Assembly: GCA_014323865.1 (NCBI GenBank) | Contig: JACONG010000016.1 | Location: 81,685 to 145,684, forward strand | Direction: 5' to 3' | Origin: Rhodospirillales bacterium | Lineage (GTDB): Bacteria; Pseudomonadota; Alphaproteobacteria; SP197 | Length of the DNA: 64,000 nt | In this document: in pieces, positions 17,212 through 24,783 of the stretch | Position numbering within the stretch: position 1 is the stretch's first letter | Layout: each line of letters opens with the position of its first letter | Notes under the pieces: generated by a model | What the model was told of the DNA's origin: nothing | What the model saw: only the letters and a program-made list of their open reading frames with translations | The model's database searches: none | Program-made: the position numbers and the translations under genes

Positions 17212-18570
17212 TCAGGGCAGCGCGTGGTCGAAGAGAGTGGCAGGTCCGTCCGCCGCCGCCATGGTGAGTGCACCTGCGGCCAGTTCGTCGGCACGATCCG
17301 ACCCGAGTGCCGGCGTGACGAGCGATCCGAACTTGCGCATCAGCAGGGCTTCCTGCCGGCCGAGATCCTCGGCGGGAATGCCGACATCCTCGTCACGTTC
17401 CAGCCTTTGTCCGTCGCCGCACGTCAGCGTGATCCGTCCGGCCCAGCGGCTCGACAGCTCGGCGCCCTGGAAATGAATGCGCTTCCGGAGCGCGACGAGA
17501 TCAGGTCGTGTCGCGGTCGCCGCCGTGTAGAGACCGGGATCGCCGACATCATCGCCGCTCAGTGCCATCGCGATCAGGTGGGGCACCGAGAACTTGATGC
17601 CCAGGCCGTCCTGCGGATCGGCGATATTGCAGACGCGGTCGTGAGTCGGCAGAAGGCAGATGTCAACCCCGTCCACGTCGTTCGGCGTCAGCCCGTGCTC
17701 GTCGCGCAGGGCCAGTGTGGCGGCAATCGCCGAGTGGGTCAGGTAGCAGGCCGGGTAGTACTTGTAGCAGTTGTCCTCGATGCCGAAGCGCCTGCCGGGC
17801 GGTGTGAAATCGGGCACGAACTCGGTGCTCATGGCGACACCCATGCCCTGGCGCGATTCCAGCGCATTGTCCGACGCCGTGAGGCCGGAGGCGGCCCAGC
17901 GTGCGGCGAGCAGGCCGCTCATGGCAGCGCAGCCCGCATGCAGCGGCTTGGTCATCGTGCCGAAGTTCGCCTTCAGGCCGGACGCCTGCGAGGCCGCGAT
18001 CGAGAGCGCCGTCGTGGTGCGGGCAGCATCGAAGCCCATCAGCCTGCCGACGGCCGCGACAGCGCCGATACAGCCGACCGTGGCGGTGGCGTGGAATCCG
18101 CGATTGTAGTGATCGTCACCCATAATTGCGCCCACCGCGCAGCTGACCTCGGTACCGATCACCAGCGCGTCGATCACGTCCGAACCGGATGCATCGCATG
18201 CGGGCGCGGCGGCCAGCAGCGCCGGCACGACGACCACCGTCGGATGGCCGTGGAGGCGCTGGTTGACATCGTCGAAATCGAGCGCATGGGACGCCGCACC
18301 GTTCACCAGCGCGGCGAAGGCCGGCGACAGCGTCTCCGCCCGGCCGATCAGGCGCGCCGCGCCGGTCTCGCCGTTGGCGACAGCATCGGCCACAAGCGCC
18401 TCGACCAACGGTTCGGCGCGCGCCGCGAGTGTGACCCCGGTCCAGTCCAGCAATGCATGACCCGCACAGCGACGCGCGCGTTCGGAGATCGCGCCGGGCT
18501 CGACCGTGGCGACCCAGTGGGCGAGTTGGCGTGTGACGCCCTCAGTAGGACTTGGGCAGGCCGAGGACAT
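17212..18570 (-). CDS. MmgE/PrpD family protein
   Basis: 452 residues from ATG 18570, which overlaps the acyl-CoA dehydrogenase stop by 29 bases; a longer in-frame extension upstream is not family-like. Characteristic features are HALLDWTGVTLAA, the HALDFDDVNQRLHGHPT motif, FHATATVGCIGAV, the KPLHAGCAA stretch and CYKYYPACYLTHSAI. The family includes 2-methylcitrate dehydratase, iminodisuccinate epimerase and cis-aconitate decarboxylase, so a hydratase, epimerase or decarboxylase acting on a polycarboxylate is expected. It sits among CoA-ester genes, suggesting it works on an acid before or after CoA handling. Confidence 0.9.
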   Translation of the reverse strand: MSSACPSPTEGVTRQLAHWVATVEPGAISERARRCAGHALLDWTGVTLAARAEPLVEALVADAVANGETGAARLIGRAETLSPAFAALVNGAASHALDFDDVNQRLHGHPTVVVVPALLAAAPACDASGSDVIDALVIGTEVSCAVGAIMGDDHYNRGFHATATVGCIGAVAAVGRLMGFDAARTTTALSIAASQASGLKANFGTMTKPLHAGCAAMSGLLAARWAASGLTASDNALESRQGMGVAMSTEFVPDFTPPGRRFGIEDNCYKYYPACYLTHSAIAATLALRDEHGLTPNDVDGVDICLLPTHDRVCNIADPQDGLGIKFSVPHLIAMALSGDDVGDPGLYTAATATRPDLVALRKRIHFQGAELSSRWAGRITLTCGDGQRLERDEDVGIPAEDLGRQEALLMRKFGSLVTPALGSDRADELAAGALTMAAADGPATLFDHALP

Positions 18571-19720
18571 GCTGGGCGATAAAGCTGAGGATGAGGTTGG
18601 GCGAAATCGGCGCGATGCGGGCCAGCCGGGCCTCGCGCCATTTGCGTTCGATGTCGTACTCGCGTGCGAAGGCGAAACCGCCATGTGCCGTGAAGCAGGC
18701 TTCGGCCGCCTCCCACGCGGCGTCGGCCGAGAGCAGGCGCGCCATGTTGGCTTCGGCGCCGCAGGGCTTGCCTGCCTCGAACAGCGCGGTCGCGTTGCGC
18801 ACCATCAGGTCGGCCGCCTCGAGATGCGCATGCGCCTGGGCCAGCGGAAACTGGATGCCCTGGTTCTGGCCGATCGGGCGACCGAAGACGACCCGCTCGT
18901 TGCAGTAGGCGGTGGCCTTGTCCATGAAGTAGCGGCCGTTGCCGATGGCTTCGGCCGCGGTCAGGCAACGCTCGGCGTTCATGCCGTCGAGAATGTAGCG
19001 GAAGCCCTTGCCCTCCTCGCCGATCAGCGCGTCGTGCGGCACCAGGACGTTCTCGAAGAACACCTCGCAGGTGTTGTGGTTGATCATCGCATCGATCGAC
19101 CGGATCGTGCAGCCGTTCTTCTGCGCTTCGTTGAGGTCAATCAGGAAGGTCGAGATGCCATGATGGCGCTTCTCGACCTCGGCCAGTGGCGTCGTGCGGG
19201 CGATCATCAGCATCAGATCGGAATGGAGCGCCCGGCTGGTCCAGACCTTCTGACCGTTGATGACGTAGCCTTCATTCGTGCGCTCGGCTCGCGTGCGGAT
19301 CTGGGTCGTGTCGGACCCGGACGTTGGCTCGGTGACACCGAAGGCCTGCAGCCTCAGCTCGCCGGCCGCAATCTTCGGAAGATACTTCTCTTTCTGCTCC
19401 GGGCTGCCGTGCCGGAGGACCGTACCCATCGTGTACATCTGGGCATGGCCCGCGGCTGCGCTTCCGCCGCAGCGGTTGACGGTCTCCAGGATCACCGCAC
19501 CGGCGCGCAGGGGCAGGCCCGCACCACCGTGCTCCTCGGGGATCAGCGCGGCGAGGTAGCCGGCTCCGGTCATCGCCTCGATGAACGCGGTGGGATAACT
19601 GCTCTCGACAGGCTTATCTTCCAGTCCGCGCCAATACGCGCCGGGGAAGTTCGCGCAGAGCCGCGTGACCTGCTCGCGCAGGTCGGCCCAGTCCTCGCCC
19701 GTCTCGAAGGTGATGCCCAT
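18542..19720 (-). CDS. Acyl-CoA dehydrogenase
   Basis: 392 residues, three-domain ACAD: the N-terminal helical part, the FAD-contact motif FGVTEPTSGSDTTQIRTRAE region, WTSRA, and the C-terminal helices with RVVFGRPIGQNQGIQFPLA. The usual EGT segment carrying the classical catalytic Glu is replaced by RIAPISPNLIL, as in a recognisable ACAD subgroup often found beside CaiB and HMGL genes, so the base is supplied elsewhere or the chemistry differs. ATG 19720 is chosen for family length. The start lies two bases from the HMGL-like stop. Confidence 0.92.
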   Translation of the reverse strand: MGITFETGEDWADLREQVTRLCANFPGAYWRGLEDKPVESSYPTAFIEAMTGAGYLAALIPEEHGGAGLPLRAGAVILETVNRCGGSAAAGHAQMYTMGTVLRHGSPEQKEKYLPKIAAGELRLQAFGVTEPTSGSDTTQIRTRAERTNEGYVINGQKVWTSRALHSDLMLMIARTTPLAEVEKRHHGISTFLIDLNEAQKNGCTIRSIDAMINHNTCEVFFENVLVPHDALIGEEGKGFRYILDGMNAERCLTAAEAIGNGRYFMDKATAYCNERVVFGRPIGQNQGIQFPLAQAHAHLEAADLMVRNATALFEAGKPCGAEANMARLLSADAAWEAAEACFTAHGGFAFAREYDIERKWREARLARIAPISPNLILSFIAQHVLGLPKSY

Positions 19721-19722
19721 GG

Positions 19723-20667
19723 TCAGTGCACCGCGCTCGCAGGCACGAACCCCTTGGGCGGACCGGCCTTCACATACATGCCGAAGGTCGGCTCGCCGGG
19801 CAGGTGGCCCGCCATGATGTCGCGCGCGCCGACCAGCTTCTCGAGATCGATGCCTGTCCTGAAGCCCATGGCCTCCAGGAGGAAGACGAGGTCTTCGGTG
19901 ACGATGTTGCCGGTTGCTCCGGGAGCGTGCGGACAACCGCCGAGACCGCCCATGCCACCATCGAAGTTCCTGACGCCGGCACCCAGCGCGGCATGCACGT
20001 TGGCGAGCCCGAGACCGCGCGTGTCGTGGAAGTGCGCGCCTAGGATCACACGCTCGCCGACGATCTCCCGCACCCTGGTGTAGATGCGGCTGACCTGATC
20101 GGGGTTGGCGTAACCCACCGTGTCGGCGATGCCGAGCCGGTCCGCGCCTGCCTCGGCCAAGGCTTCGGCCAGCCGGAAGACCTCGTCCTCGGGCACCGTC
20201 CCCTGGATCGTGCAGCCGAAGGCCGTCGCGATACCGCCAGAGACCGTGACCGACTTGTCGGGTACCAGCTCGTCGCGCAGCGCGACGATGCGCTTGAAGT
20301 CGGCGAGCGACTCCTCGACCGAGCGTCTGACGTTGCGTTCGTTGTGGGCGGCCGACGCCGACATCACGAAGGCGATCTGGTCGGGCTTGTGCGGCAGGGC
20401 GAGTTGCGCACCCTTCAGGTTCGGCACCAGCACGGACTGCTGCACATGGGGCCAGCGTTCGCGCGTGCGGCGAACGACCTCGGCGGTGTCGGCAAGCTGC
20501 GGCATCAGCTTGGGCGGCACGAAGCTGCCCACCTGGATTTGCGGCACGCCGGCCTGCGCCAGCGCGCCGATCCAGGCGATCTTGTGATCGGTCGGCATCA
20601 CCTGCTGCAGGTTCTGCAATCCGTCGCGCGGACCCACCTCCTGCACATAGACGTCGATCTGGCTCAT
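19723..20667 (-). CDS. HMG-CoA lyase-like aldolase (HMGL family)
   Basis: 314-residue TIM-barrel DRE-metallolyase. It has EVGPRDGLQN (catalytic Arg-Asp), VTVSGGIATAFGC, the metal-binding HFHDTRGLGLAN and the flexible cysteine loop GGLGGCPHAPGATGN with EDL, i.e. the complete active-site set of 3-hydroxy-3-methylglutaryl-CoA lyase. Expected reaction: retro-Claisen cleavage of a 3-hydroxy-3-alkyl-glutaryl-CoA-like ester to acetyl-CoA and a keto acid. With CaiB next door supplying the CoA ester, the substrate may be HMG-CoA or an analogue. Confidence 0.93.
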   Translation of the reverse strand: MSQIDVYVQEVGPRDGLQNLQQVMPTDHKIAWIGALAQAGVPQIQVGSFVPPKLMPQLADTAEVVRRTRERWPHVQQSVLVPNLKGAQLALPHKPDQIAFVMSASAAHNERNVRRSVEESLADFKRIVALRDELVPDKSVTVSGGIATAFGCTIQGTVPEDEVFRLAEALAEAGADRLGIADTVGYANPDQVSRIYTRVREIVGERVILGAHFHDTRGLGLANVHAALGAGVRNFDGGMGGLGGCPHAPGATGNIVTEDLVFLLEAMGFRTGIDLEKLVGARDIMAGHLPGEPTFGMYVKAGPPKGFVPASAVH

Positions 20668-20668
20668 C

Positions 20669-21463
20669 TCAGCATCCCTTGAACCGGGGTTTGCGGTTCT
20701 CGTTGAAGGCGTTCACGCCCTCCTGCCGGTCCTCTGTGACGACCAGCCGGTTGTAGGCCTCGAGCTCGAACTGGTAGCCCGTGGCGATGTCGAGATCGCT
20801 GGCGACCGATGCCGACCGCTTGATGCGCTGCACGGCGAGCGGTGCATTGCCGGCGATCTCGCGTGCGGTCTCGAGCGCATCGGGCACCAGCGTCTCGGGC
20901 TCGCAGAGCTTGTTGACCAGGCCCCAGTCGAACGCCTCCTCGGCGGTGAAGGGGCGGCCCGTCATCAGGATCTCCTTGGCCCGGCGCTCGCCGACGGCGC
21001 GGGGCAGCTGCTGCGTTCCCATGGTGCCGGGCAGGATGCCGATACGCACCTCGGTGAGGGCGAAGCGCACGCCGCGCACGGCATAGACGAAGTCGCACGA
21101 GAGCGCGGTCTCGCAGCCGCCACCGTAGGCCACGCCGTTGATCGCACCGATGACCGGGACCGGACACTGCTTCAGCGCCATCGCGCCCTGCTCGAAGATC
21201 GCGTGCTGGCGGCGCCACTGCGCATCGGTCATGCCCTTGCGCTCCTTGAGATCGCCGCCCGCGCTGAACGCCTTGTCGCCCGCCGCCGTGAGCACGACAC
21301 AGCGCACATCCTCCTGATCGACGTAGAGCCCGCTGAAGAGTTCCAGCCGCTCTTTGCCCATCTTCGTGTTGGTCGCGTTGCGCACCTCGGGCCGGTTAAG
21401 CGTGACCAGAAGGACGTGATCGTCGATCCGTTCGACCATCAGGGTTTCGAAGTCGTCTCTCAC
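20669..21463 (-). CDS. Enoyl-CoA hydratase/isomerase family protein
   Basis: 264-residue crotonase. KAFSAGGDLKE and INGVAYGGGCE form the oxyanion hole; VRIGILPGTMGTQQLPRAVG covers the catalytic glutamate/loop region. The start is GTG at 21463, overlapping the CaiB stop as GTGA with AGGAG five bases upstream. Likely hydrates the enoyl-CoA made by the acyl-CoA dehydrogenase to feed the HMGL-type lyase. Confidence 0.92.
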   Translation of the reverse strand: MRDDFETLMVERIDDHVLLVTLNRPEVRNATNTKMGKERLELFSGLYVDQEDVRCVVLTAAGDKAFSAGGDLKERKGMTDAQWRRQHAIFEQGAMALKQCPVPVIGAINGVAYGGGCETALSCDFVYAVRGVRFALTEVRIGILPGTMGTQQLPRAVGERRAKEILMTGRPFTAEEAFDWGLVNKLCEPETLVPDALETAREIAGNAPLAVQRIKRSASVASDLDIATGYQFELEAYNRLVVTEDRQEGVNAFNENRKPRFKGC

Positions 21464-22596
21464 AGCGTCTCCTTGAGGTCGTTGTGTTCGCCGAGCTGCG
21501 GTGGTGCCGAGCGTTGCGGCGGGCGCACGCCGTCGAAGCTCAACGGCAGGCCCATCATGCGGATGTCGCCGCCGACCAGCTCCTGGAGGATGCCGAGCGC
21601 CTCGGTCTGGGGATCGACCAGCATCTCGTCGACCTCGCGCACCGGCGCACACGGCACACCGGCCGCGTCCAGCACATCGATCCAGTGACCGCGCGGTTCG
21701 GCCGCCAGAATGGGTTCCAGCACCGCGTTGAGCGCCACGAGGTTGCCGTAGCGCTTCTGGTTGCTCGCGAAGCGCTCGTCGTCGGGCCACTCGGGGTGAC
21801 CGAGGGCACCGGCGAGTTGCACGAACAGGCGATCGTTGGGTGCGCTCACCACGAGCCAGCCGTCGGCGCAGCGATAGGCCTGGTAGGGCGCCATGCCGCG
21901 GGCGCCCGAGCCTTCCTTGGACGGATTGCGGCCGTCGACCTGCACCATCATCGTCTGGTTCGCGGTCCAGGCCACCGCGGTCTCGTAGAGCGAGCCGTCG
22001 ACGATACATCCGCGCCCCGTCTCCTTGCGCTGGTAGAGCGCCGCCAGAATGCCGATCGCACACCACAGGCCGGTGCCCATGTCGACGATCGAGACCCCGA
22101 CACGCACCGGCGGCCGTTCGGGTTCGCCGGTCAGCGCCATGATGCCGCCCGACGCCTGCATCAGCGGGTCGTAGCCCGGCTTGTCCTTGTGCGGCCCGAC
22201 CGAGCCGAAGGCGCCGAGATTGCAATAGACCAGCCGTCTGCTGGCCGCAGTCAGCGTGACCGCATCAAGGCCGTACTGCGCCACCTTGCCCGGCCGCATG
22301 TTCTGCACGATCGCATCGGCCTCGGCGGCGACGCGTCGCAGCCATGCGAGATCAGCGGCGTTCCTGAGGTCGACCGTGACCGACTGCTTGTTCGCATTGA
22401 GCGCGGTGAAGTGCGACGAACGCCCGTCGGGAAACATGCGACCCCAGCGCCGCGCATCGTCGCCGCCCTGCGCGTTCTCGACCTTGATCACCTCGGCACC
22501 GAGCATGCCCAGGATCCAGGAGCAATAGGGTGCCGCGACCGACGATCCCAGTTCGATGACACGGTGGCCCGCAAGCGGAAGATCGAGATCGCTCAT
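21460..22596 (-). CDS. CaiB/BaiF family (class III) CoA-transferase
   Basis: 378 residues. Signature features: LAGHRVIELGSSVAAPYCS, LGAEVIKVENAQGGDDAR, LNANKQSVTVDL, the GYDPLMQASGGIMALTG core and the catalytic-region Asp in VSIVDMGTG. Class III enzymes move CoA between carboxylic acids without ATP. ATG 22596 is chosen because homologues begin at LPLAGHRVIEL. It is four bases downstream of the flavoprotein gene and coupled to the enoyl-CoA hydratase. Confidence 0.93.
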   Translation of the reverse strand: MSDLDLPLAGHRVIELGSSVAAPYCSWILGMLGAEVIKVENAQGGDDARRWGRMFPDGRSSHFTALNANKQSVTVDLRNAADLAWLRRVAAEADAIVQNMRPGKVAQYGLDAVTLTAASRRLVYCNLGAFGSVGPHKDKPGYDPLMQASGGIMALTGEPERPPVRVGVSIVDMGTGLWCAIGILAALYQRKETGRGCIVDGSLYETAVAWTANQTMMVQVDGRNPSKEGSGARGMAPYQAYRCADGWLVVSAPNDRLFVQLAGALGHPEWPDDERFASNQKRYGNLVALNAVLEPILAAEPRGHWIDVLDAAGVPCAPVREVDEMLVDPQTEALGILQELVGGDIRMMGLPLSFDGVRPPQRSAPPQLGEHNDLKETL

Positions 22597-22600
22597 GCCG

Positions 22601-24673
22601 TCAGTCCGCCGCCATGTGACGCTGCATCGGTGGCGCGGACGCCATGGCGACATCCTCGCGCAGGAAGTCCGGTGTTTCCGAGAGGTCCAGGTTGAGATTG
22701 CGGGCGAAACGATGCCCGGCATAGACCGCAGTCGCAATGATCGACGGTGCGTGACAGTCGCCGAAGCAGACGACGCGCGGCCCGCCGTTGCGTGCATCAA
22801 GCGCGCGGGCGAGCGCATCGTTCGGTGTCATCCCGGCGACCATCAGCACCGTCCCGGCCGGGATGAAACGGTCCGGCCCGCCGTGCACGCTCTTGAGCTC
22901 GACTTCCTCGTCACCGATCCCGGCAAGGGCGTGGAACCCCATGATGACGACACCGAGCGACGCCATGCGGCGATGGATGTGGTCAAGCTCCAGGGTGAAC
23001 TGGGTGTAGGGCGCAATGGATGCCTGCGACGTCACGATCGTGACCGTGTGACCGGCGTTGGCCAGAGCCTCGGCCATGACGCTCGCCATGTAATAGTGGT
23101 CATCGTCCCAGATGACGACGGGTCCGGAGGCCTTGGCGCCGTCCATGATTTCGTCGGGCGTCAGGACATGGGGTGCATCGGCACCGGGGATCGGGCTGCG
23201 GTGATAACGGCCGATGCCGTCGCGCCGCCAGGTCGCCCCGGTCGCGAGGCCGACCAGCGTCGCCTCGGTCTCCAGCACCGCATCGGCGTCCATCGCGCTG
23301 CCCCGGAAGACCCCGACGTTGGTGAGTTTGTCGATCTGGCCGAGGCGCCAGTCGCGCACCCGCGCCCAGGCGGCCAGGCCCGGAAGACGGCTTTCGCGGC
23401 TGACGCGCCCGCCGAGCTCATCGCGCGCCTCGGCCAGCATGACCGGATAACCGCGCTCGCCCAGCGCCCGTGCCGCTTCGAGTCCGGCCGGCCCGGCGCC
23501 GACGATCAGGATCCGGTCGTCGGTGTCGGCAGGCGCGATGCGTTCGGGATGCCAGCCGCGCCGCCACTCCTCGCCCATGGTGGGGTTCTGCGTGCAGCGG
23601 ATCGGCGCCACCATGTAGTTGTTGGTCGTGCAGATGTTGCAGCCGATGCACTCGCGGATGTCTTCGGGCCTGCCCTCCTCGATCTTCTTCGGCAGGAACG
23701 GATCGGCGATGGTCGGGCGCGCCGCGCCGATGATGTCGAGGATGCCGCGCCGGATCTGCGAGACCATGGCGTCGGGGCTGGTGAAACGGCCGACGCCGAC
23801 CACGGGCCTGGTGGTGACCTGCTTGACGAAGGCGATCTTGTCTTCTTGTGATCCCTCTTCGCCGAAGCGCGATGTGATCGAGTCCCAGGCCCAGGACGCC
23901 ACATTCACATCCCAGATGTCGGGCAGCTCGGCCAGCATCTCGACGACCTCGCGGCCCTCGACCTCACAGGTGATGCCGGCTTCGCCCATCATCTCGTCGA
24001 CGGAGAAGCGGATGCCCACGGCACAGCTGTCGCCGATCGCGTCCTTGGTGTCCTCGAGCAGCTCGCGCAGCAGGCGCACACGGTTCTCGAGCGAACCGCC
24101 GTATTCGTCGGTGCGCTGGTTGTAACGCCGCGCGATGAAATGCATCGGCAGCGCCAGAGTGTGCCCGGCATAGACGTTCACGATGTCGAAGCCCATGTCG
24201 CGGGCCCGCAACGCGGCCGTGCGATGGGCAGCACGCAAGGTCCCGATGTCCTGTTTGTCGAGCGCCCGGGCATGGGCGGGGATCACGCCGAAGGAGGGAA
24301 TCAGCGACGGCGCGAGCGGGGTCTCGCGGCTGATCAGGTTGGGTGTGACAAACCCGTTATGCGCCAGCATCAGGCCCGCGAGGCTGCCGTGCGCGTGCAC
24401 CTCCTCGACCATGCGGCCGACGATGACCGTGTCCTGTTTGTCCCAGATCCGCACGTTGCGCACGTTGTCGGTAGAATGGTGCATGTCGCACTGCTCGGCG
24501 AACACAACCCCCCAGCCGCCCTCGGCCTTGATGCCGCGCATGACCGCCCACGGTGAGGGATAGTTGCGGCCCATGCCGCTGCACTGGGGCGTCTGATAGA
24601 ACCGGTTGGGCGCGGTGACGGGCCCGATGGAGACCGGCTCGAACAGGACATCATGACGGGGATCGCGGGCCAT
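22601..24673 (-). CDS. Trimethylamine dehydrogenase-like Fe-S flavoprotein
   Basis: 690 residues, near-colinear with TMADH and histamine dehydrogenase: FMN-binding TIM barrel (1-330), a four-cysteine [4Fe-4S] site (Cys342, 345, 348, 360) and C-terminal FAD/ADP-binding domains (ILIVGAGPAGLEAAR). Cys31 in RFYQTPQCSG matches the TMADH cysteine that forms 6-S-cysteinyl-FMN, and Tyr168 and His171 of the active site are kept. The aromatic bowl that holds trimethylammonium is altered: TMADH Tyr60 is Gln61, and the Trp355 region reads TTNNYMV, while Trp264 is kept as Trp261. An oxidative N-demethylase or amine dehydrogenase for another substrate is the best inference. First gene of the minus-strand operon. 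Confidence 0.9.
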   Translation of the reverse strand: MARDPRHDVLFEPVSIGPVTAPNRFYQTPQCSGMGRNYPSPWAVMRGIKAEGGWGVVFAEQCDMHHSTDNVRNVRIWDKQDTVIVGRMVEEVHAHGSLAGLMLAHNGFVTPNLISRETPLAPSLIPSFGVIPAHARALDKQDIGTLRAAHRTAALRARDMGFDIVNVYAGHTLALPMHFIARRYNQRTDEYGGSLENRVRLLRELLEDTKDAIGDSCAVGIRFSVDEMMGEAGITCEVEGREVVEMLAELPDIWDVNVASWAWDSITSRFGEEGSQEDKIAFVKQVTTRPVVGVGRFTSPDAMVSQIRRGILDIIGAARPTIADPFLPKKIEEGRPEDIRECIGCNICTTNNYMVAPIRCTQNPTMGEEWRRGWHPERIAPADTDDRILIVGAGPAGLEAARALGERGYPVMLAEARDELGGRVSRESRLPGLAAWARVRDWRLGQIDKLTNVGVFRGSAMDADAVLETEATLVGLATGATWRRDGIGRYHRSPIPGADAPHVLTPDEIMDGAKASGPVVIWDDDHYYMASVMAEALANAGHTVTIVTSQASIAPYTQFTLELDHIHRRMASLGVVIMGFHALAGIGDEEVELKSVHGGPDRFIPAGTVLMVAGMTPNDALARALDARNGGPRVVCFGDCHAPSIIATAVYAGHRFARNLNLDLSETPDFLREDVAMASAPPMQRHMAAD

Positions 24674-24698
24674 TGGGGCGGTCCGACTCCATCGCAGC

Positions 24699-24730
24699 GA
24701 TATTGCATCATAGTTAATATGCTTGCATCA
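24699..24730. promoter_or_regulatory. Divergent promoter element with repeated TTGCATCA
   Basis: Between the two divergent flavoprotein genes, TTGCATCA occurs at 24703-24710 and again at 24723-24730, two helical turns apart. AATATGCTTGCAT (24716-24728) matches, with one mismatch, AATATGATTGCAT in the palindrome at the XRE-cupin regulator start (27906-27923). Likely binding sites of that regulator. Confidence 0.55.
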
Positions 24731-24783
24731 AGGTCAAGGATATTGTGAGGTTCAATCTGTCGATTGCCACGACGAGGACCCGC

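Noticed and set aside
15827-17476. 549-residue plus-strand open frame
   Set aside because: Shadow of the aldehyde dehydrogenase, which has all catalytic motifs on the other strand.
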